A stretch of 64,000 bases of DNA from Bisporella sp. PMI_857 (taxonomy: Eukaryota > Ascomycota > Leotiomycetes > Helotiales > Helotiaceae), in assembly GCA_021307315.1 (NCBI GenBank), contig JAJSPD010000133.1, positions 1-64,000 on the forward strand. Reading direction: 5' to 3'. Both the position numbers and the translations under genes were made by a program. Shown in pieces: positions 20,974 through 31,705 of the stretch; within the stretch, counting starts at the first letter, position 1, and each line of letters opens with the position of its first letter. The notes beneath the pieces are model-generated. The model saw nothing but the letters and a program-made list of their open reading frames with translations, made no database searches and was not told where the DNA came from.

Positions 20974-21771
20974 GATTAAGCACGTCGGTCACGCTGCTTA
21001 CCAGTTCTCCCTCTTGCACAATGGTTGGAACATGAGAATAGTTTATATTTCCAGACCTGTCTAGAAAGCTAGATATTTAATAATATTATAAAATTCGTAT
21101 GCTTGCTATTTCTCCCATACCATTGATGTTGCTGCTCAAAGCTGAGGCTTGTTTTTATGCCAAGACAGCACGAGCCTCTAGATCGTAATGGGTTCACGCC
21201 AACGGACCGAGCCGTAAGATTTGTGTAGGGGCGGCTATGCGGCATGCCGATCCTCTGAACCTTAACCCCGCATCCATTTCATTCCTCCTACAAATCGCAG
21301 CGAAAAGAGCCAAAGCGCCCCGTTTCTGCTGCTGATGAGGAAGTGACCCACAGCTTGGAGACATAGCGCATCCACGGAGAACCCATGGGGTAGGGGTCAC
21401 GTGTTGGATCATGGCGACTACGATGATCCAACGCACGAAGGGACTATAAAAGTAGATAGGATTTCCTTAGATAGGAGCTTCGTGCTCAACTTCAAATAGT
21501 ATTCTTATTGGGATCTAGTCTCATACGTGATATACCTACTTCCTCTCGACATACCCCTTCGGACCAAGATCCTCCATCTATATTGGTTGTAGGCCAATAG
21601 GACCGTAACAGGTTAATTAAGCGAGAGGCTTCGGGATATATTTGAATGGCTTTCTAAAAGAAAGACTCGCTGCTTCCGTGTGACAATAGATACTCAAGAG
21701 CCATTTGGCAAGGCTCTGATCTCTAAGCTGCCGGTCCTATAGCTGTAACAAGTTTTTCCTTTTAACGTTCG
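20974..21771. other. Intergenic stretch, no supported gene
   Basis: No recognisable coding region. Ends at a solo LTR. Confidence 0.4.
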
Positions 21772-21944
21772 TGTCACGGCACGCGCTGTGGATCTACAGA
21801 TACAGAGGGCAACGGTGGTGCAATACGAGAATCTATAGCTAAGGAAGGAAGAGGGAGCTCGAGGAGAGCAAGCTATATATACACGAGGGAGCCCTAGTGG
21901 CTCGGCAGCAGGGCACGTGCCCGACCAGGGTCGGTACCGTGACA
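21772..21944 (+). mobile_element. Solo LTR, family D
   Basis: 173 bp with extended inverted ends TGTCACGG...CCGTGACA, flanked by GTTCG at 21767-21771 and 21945-21949. Shares CAATACGAGAATCTATAGCTAAGGA-like sequence with 44528-44907 and its first ~35 bp with an inverted fragment at 44328-44362. A TATATATACA element lies near 21875. Orientation is assigned from the conserved 5' start. Confidence 0.88.
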
Positions 21945-22159
21945 GTTCGGATGGTCACGAAGTAGAATCTAATTAAGGGTTTAATGGCCAAAAGGCTCGT
22001 ATTGGCGGAAAGATCTAAAGCTAAGGAACGAACAAGAGTTCTCTGGTAGAAGAAATATCAATTTATACAAAAGTCTCTCTGCCCTGTGCTCACTCGAATA
22101 GGCCTAGTACCAGTACTTTCGTAGGCGACCACATGATCAAGCACATAACTCGTTAGCTT

Positions 22160-23135
22160 TCATGTCGCCGGATCCTCTGGATCATACCCTGCGAGTTTTG
22201 CAGGAAGCCTCCTATAATAATCATCTGTACAGATGTGGTCTAGAAAAATCGAGGAGTCAGTTTTTATTGTTTTTTTGACAAATTTGAAGCAGAGTAACGG
22301 AGCAAATGGAGTATAATAAGCTCGCTGGTGAATGTCTTGGGGTACATGAAGGTGTTGAAACGTGACTATGAGGAGTGAAGGACAAAGGATTTAAGCACCT
22401 GTTATCACTTACCAATACCACAAGTTGGATTCCTGCAGATATTGGGACCAGAATACGGCCCACCGCTGACCACGCTCGAAGCAGAATACTTCTCAAAACC
22501 GGATGCCGAGCGGGCTGGGGATGCCGATTGATCCCTGAAGGTGATGCGAAATTCATTTTGAGCGGAAAGAAGAGCACTGTGGGTTTTCACGGGATCCCAA
22601 TCAAGATGTATTGGAACGAATCGCCAGAACTGGCTATCGCGAGTGTGTTGAGCATTTAGATGTGCGTAGTAATTGTCGTCTTGGTCCTCATGCTTGGAAA
22701 TATCCATGTATTTACCACTATATTTATCCTCCAGCCGACAAAAGCCCCTGTGCAGATTGAGAAAAACATTAGCTTGGGCTATTTAGAAAATGATAAACCA
22801 TGTATGAAAGCTTACTTGTATGGTCCGTCTTTATGCTGGTGCATAATCCAAATACCCTCGGGAGGGGAGGAGACAAGGGCTGCGTTGTTAACAATTTCAA
22901 CCATTATGTTATGGATGGACGAGGCGACCAAATTGTTGTTATCGGTATTCACGGTGAGGTCGTAGTTGCCGTTCCCATGTGTCCTCATTATATCGACTTG
23001 AAAAACCTCATCTTTCCTTCTAGAAAAATCAGGATCCTTAAGAACAAGATATTTATGATGTGAGGGATGAGCAAGATATAGTCCACTATCCTTATTGAGA
23101 AGTGCGTAGTGCCTGGATTGCAAATGTTGCGCCAT
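22160..23135 (-). CDS. Possible beta-trefoil / ricin-B-lectin-like protein
   Basis: Three exons join in frame on the minus strand. Exon 1 is 23135-22816, exon 2 is 22747-22413, exon 3 is 22365-22160. Introns are 68 bp (22748-22815, acceptor TGCACAG) and 47 bp (22366-22412, donor GTAAGT). The product is 286 aa, with no signal peptide. Exon 1 shows trefoil-like subunits (HYALLNKDSGLYLAH, DEVFQVDIMRTHGNGNYDLTV, GIWIMHQHKDG). Exon 2 gives YSGKYMDISKH and SQFWRFVPIHLD, similar to the repeated loops of carbohydrate-binding beta-trefoils. The QxW signature is not clear. Exon 3 is the least certain. Cytosolic fungal lectins of this fold often serve defence, but no role can be assigned here. Confidence 0.6.
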
Positions 23136-23536
23136 TTTCGAGAGAACGTAAATGTAATGGCTGTCTATCCGGGTCACAATCTCCCTCGCAATAGAGGTTA
23201 ATCGAGATCGGCTTTATACTACTAGCAACGTCTTCAACTCGGTTCAGCTTGATTTTCAGCTCGGTTTCAACTCGAAGATTTAAGTGCTGAATTCACCGAA
23301 GAGGATGGTGTAGAGTATTGTACGAGGCTGGGTTGAAACCCAGTGAGGGGATGGCATAAAGTAGCTGCATGCGTCTGGTTACAATATTGGCTTACAACGC
23401 AACAGGGATTAATCAGCTATTAAGCAACACAGCCTCGTTTATTTCTACAACGAACAGTCTAGCTCACGTCGGTACGCTTTCAATTATGACATCTCTATTC
23501 GTATAGAGCCTTACCCACAGCGATAATTCTCTCGAT

Positions 23537-24977
23537 ATGCTAGTTGCGGAGATGCCTTCACTTACTCTGATACGTCTCTTCGGTCGCGAATTAGGCTCCT
23601 CTGATGCCGCCTCCGTGTCGGGCTTCCTAGCCACGCAGTGGAAGAGCCCAAAAGACATTCTCTCCATCCTCCTGCTCCTCGGACCCAATGTCGTGCAGTC
23701 TGCCGTCGCTCAGCTATCCGGGAGGGCCGTCACGCCTATCGCATTCTCATTCGGCTGGGTAGCGTACGCCGTGAATGCGATTCTGTCTAGCGTGGGAGGT
23801 GAGAAGCCTACCCCTCCCTCCTTTTTTAACCACTCCCTTTTTAGCTAAGTTTCCTATCCACGATTCGCAGATGGCCACCTGATGCCTGATGCCGAAGCAG
23901 CCGTCACTGTAGTCGATATAGGTAGTGGACATGGCAGGGTATCAAATAATTGGATCCTTGGCAGATTGATTCGCGATTTTGAAGAGGTGGTCAACAAGGA
24001 CATGAGATACGAGCAGCCTCACGTTCCGTCTCACATTCCTCTTGATGAGGAAGAACCAACGAGGAATGCGGTGAAGGGCCAGCCATCACGAACGCTCCGC
24101 CAGCCTTTCCAGAAGCACCGTAGGCCAAAAGCGTGGGAAGCTCTGCGTGTCACCGTCTTTGAGGTAGATGATAGTCAGCCTCTGCCACACGGAGTCCCGA
24201 AGCTGGACTGGATCTGGTATTTGGGTTTTGTCATCATCTTCATCCAGTTAGGTATATCTACAATACCATGGGCCGTTGATGGCCAATGGGGCACCTTTCT
24301 GATCACACTGTCAGGGACGGCGTTAGCCCTGATCGGCGGCTCGTTGCCCCAGTGGACAAGAGAGAAATGGGCCTGCCCTAAGAAAGGAGGCGCAACGGCC
24401 GCCATTACCAGAGGCAACGGCAGTAGAAATGCTATGGTAATCCTAGGTAAAAGAGATTCTGGACTTAAGTTTGAGGTTCTGGCTCAGGGAACCCGTACCA
24501 GTACTGCATCATTATTCACCAAAATGGCTATTTTCGCCTTGGCTTCTCTCTGGGTAGCCTTGTTGATCACCGTCCAAGGACTGTCCCAAAACTCTTGGTG
24601 TAAGTCCCAAAACATATCTTCCCTTCTTTCTTGAGCCGAGAAGCTGAGCTTGCGGACCAGACCTCTTGGGTATTAGTATGCTAGGCAGTATCCAGAACGT
24701 TGTGGCGGCGGGCGCCGGCCGCGATCCCTCTGCCCTAGGCATACACATTAAGGAAGTTGATCTGATACGTGGGAGATTCGTGGCCGACGTCCTGAAGCAG
24801 GTCGAGACGCGTTACCCTTTGGTAGGCACCGCGCTCCTCGATACCTTCTTTCCTGGGTCCTTGCGTGTAAAGGATCCGGAAGATATCGCCTTCTGGCGAG
24901 CTGCTCTAGATGCAAGAAAAAGGTCGAATAAGCATGGCACACGGCTGGATTGTCTGCCTCCCTTGGATGAGGCGTAA
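23537..24977 (+). CDS. Multi-pass membrane protein of unknown function
   Basis: Three exons, 23537-23798, 23871-24599 and 24661-24977, with introns of 72 bp (GTGAGA...TCGCAG) and 61 bp (GTAAGT...ACCAG). Both keep the frame, giving 435 aa. About six hydrophobic spans can be seen: ILSILLLLGPNVVQS, PIAFSFGWVAYAVNAIL, WYLGFVIIFIQLGIS, FLITLSGTALALIGG, MAIFALASLWVALLI and LLGISMLGSIQNVVAAGAG. A charged loop rich in Pro and Lys lies between TM2 and TM3. The pattern, with a conserved VGDGHLMP-type motif across the first intron, is that of an uncharacterised membrane family of filamentous ascomycetes. Function unknown. Confidence 0.8.
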
Positions 24978-25249
24978 CTTTGGCTTGAGATAGTAATTGC
25001 TTTGGATGTTCAGACCAGTAGATTGTAGCGATTTGTAAGGACTTGATTTTCGCGGGACTTTCTAGATAGATGAACCAATTTCATGGAAAGTTTACTTATT
25101 TATATTACTTATGAGTATGATTTGGTCGCAGGTGATCTATATCAGAAATAATTAGGTTTAACTGTGATTTTCACTCGCAAAATATATTCGCGCCTACGAG
25201 TTCTCTTTCTGACACAAAATAGGGCAGAGAAGTAATTTCTAGCAATTCT

Positions 25250-27893
25250 CTACATAACGCACCAGTTCCGTTTCTTCACCATATCCAAGAATCTGGCCGA
25301 TATAACGCTCCCGTCAGCAAAATCCAGTGTTTCTACTGCGTTAGCAAAATGTATTTTGATCCGACAGATATGAACAACCCTCATCCACCCTCCTTCTTCT
25401 TCAACCTTTGTTGCAGAATCATCCATCATAACAAGGATGGCTGCTTTGATTTCTTCACCCGAATCAATCGGTGCTTCACAGATAATTCTATATTGGGCGC
25501 TGGCTTGCCATGACGGGAATTCGGCGGATTCTCCGATACCTGGCGTGATAACACAATACCGAGTAGAGCCAGTCTCCCCGAGGCTCACCACCAAGGTGCT
25601 TATCGCATCAGTACTGTTAAAGATCTCTAGCAGCTCGAGGTGAGCCCCTGGTGCTGTGACTAGAATCCCTCCGGACCTAAGCACTTTCCCTCCGGAAAGG
25701 TGACTAGAGCGTAACCAAAGATGCTCCGCCCCTTGATAGATACCAGGCCCATCTGTCTTATGGCCCATGAAGGTCCTTGGAGCCCATTGAAAACCCCGCA
25801 CCGGAAGCCTTGGGAGGGTGTTGAAAATGATGGTTGGTCCCAGATCGCCAACTATATGAAGAAACAAAGCCATCCTTTCTGTGCAAACCCGCTCTTCTTC
25901 AGCTTCTTCTTGCTTATTCGTCCAGTCTTCGCGTAATTCCTTTGGCGTTTTTTTGATAAGAAGAAGGGGTTCTGGATTCATATCCAAAAGTGTTGCAAGG
26001 CAGAGAGTCTCATCAGTTTTATTAGTGGTGCTGCGGGATCTAAGTGGTTTAATGTAGTGGAGAAGTCTCTCCTTTGTCGTGACCATCATCTTAGGTCCAG
26101 CGCCAGCAACTTTGAAGTCGAACATCGGGATCCGCATTAAGAGGCCACCCCCAAAATTATTTACCACCTTGCCGTCACTTTCCCTATACTCTTGGGCAGC
26201 CTCACTTGTCATCTCACTAAGACTTGTTGGTCCGTCCTTGAACTGGAAAAAGAGATTCCGTGCTAGCAATCCTTCGTGGAATGTCCACAGGCGGCTCTGC
26301 CAGTTGGATAAAAACAGACAAGCTCCTATTTCGTTTCGCGAGGCCTTGCGGGAGAGACTTCGGATCCAAGAGTCTAGCACAAGGATGCGATGTGCCTCCG
26401 TGTAAATGGTTCTCATCCGGCTGATTGCCATCTTGCGCAGATCGTACTTGTCGACCGGCACACACAACGTATCCATCCAGAACCTGTTTGGAGGTCGGGG
26501 GCTGTTAGGCGTAGATTCCTTTTTCCTTGACTTTGACTTTGGCGGTTCCAAGATGAGATAGTTTGTAGGCCCGATGACCGAGATATGGTGGTTTTCCTGT
26601 CGTTTCCTCATATATAGCCTGTCGACTATCTTCTGTATATTCGAAAGCTGGCACCGGGGAAGAGAGTTTGCCGTCTCGTTTCCCATCCCGTCGGACCACC
26701 TATATAAGGCGCTTAGATTAGCTTACCTCCTACATAAAGAGGAATAATAATAGAGAGTCAGAGAACACTTACACATGCGAGATGGCCACATAATTCTCTT
26801 CGGACGTGGGGTCATATTCAACAACTTCCAACTTAAAATCTTCGCTGCCTTCAAGTTTGCGCCACGAAAGAAGAGGAGTCTTATCCTTGCTGACAATTAA
26901 AGACATCTCGTCTGATACCGTCACCATTTCGCATTTGTCGCAACCCTTGCGATGTTTGGTACTATAGGCAATGTTGCCAATGCGTTTTCTGCGGCAGGTG
27001 TTTTTGTCGCAAGCTGAGTGATCCACGCCCCAGCGTGGCGAAGGTAGAAACGCGAAGTAGTACTGAACGTCGAAGTCGCATTCGGACAGGAGAGCCTCGA
27101 GTTCTAGCGGGCACCATCCTGCTTTCGTCATGCGTTCCGTAACCCACCTGCTCCTCATCGACTTTATGCTGGTCTGTTTGTCACCCCGCTCAGTTGGATA
27201 TAGCTCTCTAGTGATTGGACGAAGTTTCATGAGCAGAACTATAATGGACAGGCCTGTCTCCATGGATAAAGGAATCTGGGGATATAAATCTGGATCGGTA
27301 ATAACATTGGCGCAATATCTCTCAGCGTACTCATCGACTTTGTTCAAGATAGCCCCGATTGCCTTTCCTCGTTCGTATCGCCCTCCCAGACGCCGGTGTT
27401 GCTCACCAGGCCAAATGTAGTCCAGACTCCCGTGTTTGGCCTCGTACAGCTTACGCTGTTCGCCAAAGTTATCCTTCTTTTTCCATTCGACCAGAAATCC
27501 AGCCAATAACCTCGTTGACACGACTCGTTTCCCCTCAGGAGTCGTCCGGATGAAGTCAGAGGAACTTGCTTGGATGCCGACAAGCTTCAGGATAGACAAT
27601 ACACAGCCAAAATACAGCCAGTTTTGCAAGAATGCCTGAATACGCCCAGATAGATAGTGTTGATCTGAGAAGTTAATTACGCCATCCATCTCCGACCAGC
27701 CTTGTCGTTCTGGATAACCAAAGAAGTCACCACCGTCGTAGTCTTCGGTACAGAGATATGGAACTAGAAGTGGTTCAGCGCCGTGCGGAATGTCTAAATG
27801 GTCCATCTTGGTCAGTCTGTAGATTTTAGCATGTAACAGTGCTCTTGCTGGATGAATTCTTAGAACTGCTCTCACCTTTTCCACAATCTGCAT
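25250..27893 (-). CDS. Long HET-domain protein
   Basis: Exon 1 is 27893-26773 and exon 2 is 26699-25250. The 73-bp intron (26700-26772, donor GTAAGT, acceptor TATAG) splits the core HET motif, and splicing gives ISHVWSDGMGN in frame, about 856 aa. The N-terminal 370 residues carry a conserved pre-HET region with a Cys/His-rich patch (CDKNTCRRKR ... HRKGCDKCEM) that could bind metal. The HET part has RFWMDTLCVPV and SRLWTFHEGLLARNLFFQF. The start may instead be the ATG at 27806 (MDHLDIPHGAEP), where homologous proteins tend to begin. Probable cell-death or incompatibility role by family. Confidence 0.85.
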
Positions 27894-29113
27894 TATGTAA
27901 TCCGACTATGTCAGGCCTTGCCAGCCGCGTGTAGCTGAGGAGCTGAGCTGAGATGCGACTCTGCACCAACGAATTTGGAACTGCTGCCGCGTATACAAGA
28001 AATCCCGTATCGGCCCGCTTCAGCTCACCCTGCGGCCCAAGTCTATGTGGCTTAGCCTTATATTAACCTGAGGGGAAAACCTGTCGCAGTATACGTGTAT
28101 TGAGCGAACCAGAATTACAGAACCCTTTTTTATCCATCCCGAAAACACCTGTAGCACCATTATACGGATGCGCATATACACCCATTATACAACAAAACCA
28201 GGGTTCCAACGTAGTAGACTAAGCCTGGTTGAATATGCATTCGGATAGAGTTCCGTGGTTTTTAACCTTACTGCAACATGTGACTGAATTACCAACTCGG
28301 GAGCAGCCTAAGACCTACGCATGTTATGCACCCGCACAGATGCGGACATGGCATGTTGCAGACCTAAAATTGTTCTTTTGCACGATTTGGGTTGCATTGA
28401 TAATCCACTCAGCCAGCGGGAAGGGACGGCGGGGGCGGGGTTTTTAATCCCCCCTTGCCAGTCCAAGCTTCTGTTTGAAAGGTTGTATTATGCAACTACT
28501 GCTTAAAAAGCATACAAGGGAGTGAGAGCGACTAAGAAGCCGACTACTCGCCACGGGGTTCTTTCATCCGTGACAGCCAGCCAACCGTACTTCAGCCCCA
28601 TTTCAAAATCCGTTTTCTGTTAATATATGCATTTAAACCATTGCAAATCGTCCAACGTTTTTTGGCGGGGAGGCTTCAGGATCATGTAGTACAAGCCAAA
28701 ATACACTTTTCGCCACTAGGATTGGCCTATTCTAAGTCTAGACGAAAATATAAAAGCGTTCAGTATATTTAGTTGTGAAGAACCGGCGAAGGACTGGTCG
28801 GCTAGGATGATCGTCGCAATGTAACGTCGATTTAGCGGCACCTACCCACGGAACCCCCCGCCACACAGCTGTCACTACACCATTCACCTTACATACGAAA
28901 GACATAGATTATTGGACGCCACATATTGGACAAAACTTCGAGCTGAAAATTTGATATTCGGTGTGCTAGTACCTGTCCAATCTGTCAACTTTTACATCAC
29001 CCTCCAACATCACGTTCACCATTGTATCAAAGACCTCTTCCTACTCATGTATTTAGTCCAGACAGATCAAAAATACAATTGAATGGAAACGAGAAAGAGC
29101 ATCATTTGAGAGT
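27894..29113. other. 1.2-kb intergenic region, no supported gene
   Basis: Only short frames. GGCGGGGGCGGGG at about 28428-28440 is the one low-complexity patch. No repeat family recognised. Confidence 0.45.
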
Positions 29114-30643
29114 ATGGAAGAAATAAGAGGGCTCCTTGCCCAACAGGGACTGGACATCAACGAGGACCAAGATTCTTGGAGCCCGCTATTACAGGCGGCG
29201 GTCAACGGTCACGATGAAGCTGTACAGCATCTCCTAGAAACCACCGCCGTCGATGTGAATCTCCGGGATCCTGTGTTTCGCCAGTCTCCGTTATCATGGG
29301 CGGCTGAACGCGGTCATGAATTTGTCGTGCGACAACTCCTTCATAATGGGGCAAACGCAGATCTGGAAGATGTCAACGGACAGACACCGCTCTCGTGGGC
29401 TGCGGAGAAAGGGCATCACCGAATTGTACAGGAGTTGCTGAAGCAGCCCGTGGATCTCGATGCGAGGGACAAGGGCGGCCGTACACCTCTATTCTGGGCT
29501 GCAGAGAAAGGTCATGTCGAAGTGGCTCAGCTGCTGCTTTGCTCCGAAACAGTGGCAATAGATGCAAAGGACGATCACGGTCAGACACCACTCTGGTGGG
29601 CGGCAAGGAATGGCCACGAGAACGTTGTGCGCATTCTCCTAGAGAAAGGGGCAGACACCAACGCCTACACTAAAGCTGAGTATGGGGTTGGTACCACAGA
29701 CCATGAGAATTGCGGCAGTGCATTGTTCATGGCCGGTAACAAAGGCCATTTGGAAACTGTGCGGGTATTGTTGGACCACGGCGCAAATGTCAATGTGGAA
29801 TGTGGTAGCCTCGAGTGCCCTTTGTTTCATCATCTCGTTATCCTGAAGACCGGAAAAAGAAGACCTTGGGATATTTTGAGACTTCTGGTCGAACACGGTG
29901 CAGACCTGGATTACGAAAATAAGCGGCTACAAACAAGTATTTTTTACGCAGCCAGAGACGGAGACACCGAAATGCTAGAGTTCTTGCTGGACCATGGAGC
30001 CGGAATCAACAAGGCCACCGCTGCTTTGCACAGGGCAATTGAACTAGGAAAGCACAAAGTAGTAGAGATACTATTGTCAAGAGGCGCCGACATCGAAGCC
30101 CCAGATCAGTATGGAGACCGGCCACTGCACTTTGCCACGTCCGGTCGTCGCGAGGGAACAGTTAGTAGCTTATCTGAAAGCAGCACCCGAAAAATGGTTA
30201 ATATCTTGCTCAAAGGCGGCGCCGACGTCAATTCCAGGAACCATAGAGGCTAAACTCCGTTGCATAAGGCTACTAGGAAGATAGCAAAGATTTTGATCCA
30301 GAATGGTGCAATAATGGAAGAGGATGGGAGTAGTAATTAGTTAGTTCACCAAGATCGTATATTATATACCCGAAACTCTAACATGCGCTTTCAGAGGTAT
30401 CGACAACAGAGGAAGTACAGAACTGCACGTGGCAGCTGCCGATGGGGATATGAAGAAAGCCAAGAACTTATAGGACAAAAGAGCCGACATCAAGCAAAAA
30501 ATCACAAAGGGATGACGGCGCTGCACGAGGCGGCGAAGAACGGGCATAAGGAGGTAGTGGAGCTGCTGCTAGATAGGGGCGCCCAGACCGAGGAGAGGGC
30601 TGATGATATTAACAGCACGGCATTGGGCGAGGCAGCCAATTAG
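29114..30643 (+). pseudogene. Ankyrin-repeat protein with decaying 3' end
   Basis: The main frame (29114-30253, 379 aa) holds about ten ankyrin repeats, the clearest being [42 protein letters not shown] and GQTPLWWAARNGHENVVRILL. A TAA at 30251-30253 interrupts a repeat, and ankyrin-like coding resumes immediately (TPLHKATRKIAKILIQNGA), with further stops and a frame change. Another repeat (MTALHEAAKNGHKEVVELLLDRGA) lies near 30514-30585. The repeats are much more diverged from each other than those of the NLR pair downstream. No effector or NACHT domain remains, so it may be the sensor half of a former NLR or a stand-alone ankyrin protein. Confidence 0.75.
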
Positions 30644-31077
30644 GGGCATGAAGCAGTTTGATACCTTGAAACATTTTTGTTAGGACTGCTGCTTCCGTTG
30701 CCTGACCTCATTGATACTGACCTAAAGTAGTGGGATGATTCTGAGTGGCTGTTCTTCCGCTAGGTAATTCTGGCATATCTCGCAAGGCGTATGCTCTGAA
30801 GCCTTGATCCAGAACGGCTGAGAGAGGTTGGCCTACTTGTCCTTCATCCGTGAGTGCTTCAGCTCCCTGTGCTTGCAACGGTCCCAAGTCTCTAGTGCTA
30901 TCTTCGGGTTCCGTTCGTCGATGGTGTGATTTATGTGAACGAATTGACCATGCCGTAACTGGTCCACCACGGGAGAAGTTGTTTACGCCAGTGATTGCCC
31001 GGCGAGGAGTGATGACAGAATACAATTATTCAGAACGCAGCACAGTTGGCTGACATGTCTTCGGTGGTGGTGAGGGC
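30644..31077. repeat. Diverged repeat segment shared with 43135-43375
   Basis: 30845-31030 and 43142-43372 share CGCTTGCAACGGTC-, CTAGTGCTAT-TTCGGGTTCC- and GTGATGACAGAATACAATT-like words in the same order and orientation. On the minus strand both read NPKIALET-[WY]-DRCK. Source element unknown. No intact frame. Confidence 0.5.
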
Positions 31078-31300
31078 TTCCGGTGATCTAGCTTGAAGGC
31101 AGTAGGCATGGTACGAGAATCCGTCCTAGCCGCCACTTGAAAGAATAGCTGTGTGCTTGAGGATTACGGACTCTAGCATGCGAGACTTTGGCAGACGCGA
31201 GACGATGGGATCGATGCTGGCTTGAATGCGACTTTGGATACTGTACAGGACCTGTTCTGTTCAAGATTTTGTTCACGATTTTCGTGCCTGAACCAACTAC
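31078..31300 (-). pseudogene. Phosphotransferase-like gene 5' end, copy 3 (inverted)
   Basis: The minus strand carries the same upstream DNA (GTTCAGGCACGAAAATCG, CAAGCCAGCATCGATCC, GTCTCGCGTCTGCC) and then ATGCCTACTGCCTTCAAG with about 12 codons before similarity ends. Matches 36985-37300 and 18430-18640. Confidence 0.6.
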
Positions 31301-31423
31301 GCCAAGCATTAAAGTTATTACTGAGCTGGATGTACCGCACGGGTTTCAAACACTGACTATCGGGCCGTATATTTTACTAAGCAAAACCCCCCATTTCCCT
31401 TTTCGGCACCACCACCCTACTAC

Positions 31424-31572
31424 TCTCCTGTATATAAAGCACTGCTTTCCTTCCCTTCTTTTATCTGTAGCTTGTTCTCTTAGTTATAACAATTGACAGT
31501 CGTTCACACATTTGAGTCCCTCTTCCTGAGATCCACGGATCGAGATCCCTGTTCGCCTTGAGTCGTTATACA
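31424..31572 (+). repeat. LTR family B, 5'-truncated copy
   Basis: Matches the 3' half of the family B LTR (TCCTGTATATAAAGCACTGC, then GATCGAGATCCCTGTTCGCC) and ends near TCGTTATACA. The 5' half with TGTCACGG is missing. Confidence 0.75.
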
Positions 31573-31705
31573 AACAGCTGTCGCCGGCGCTTGTATTGGG
31601 ATCGTAACAAAGCCATTCTACAGTCGTTTCTTATCGAAAATAGTGATAGATAAGCACTATTCGAGCCCTTCGCATTAAAATCAATGAGTAATGGTTATAT
31701 TAAAG

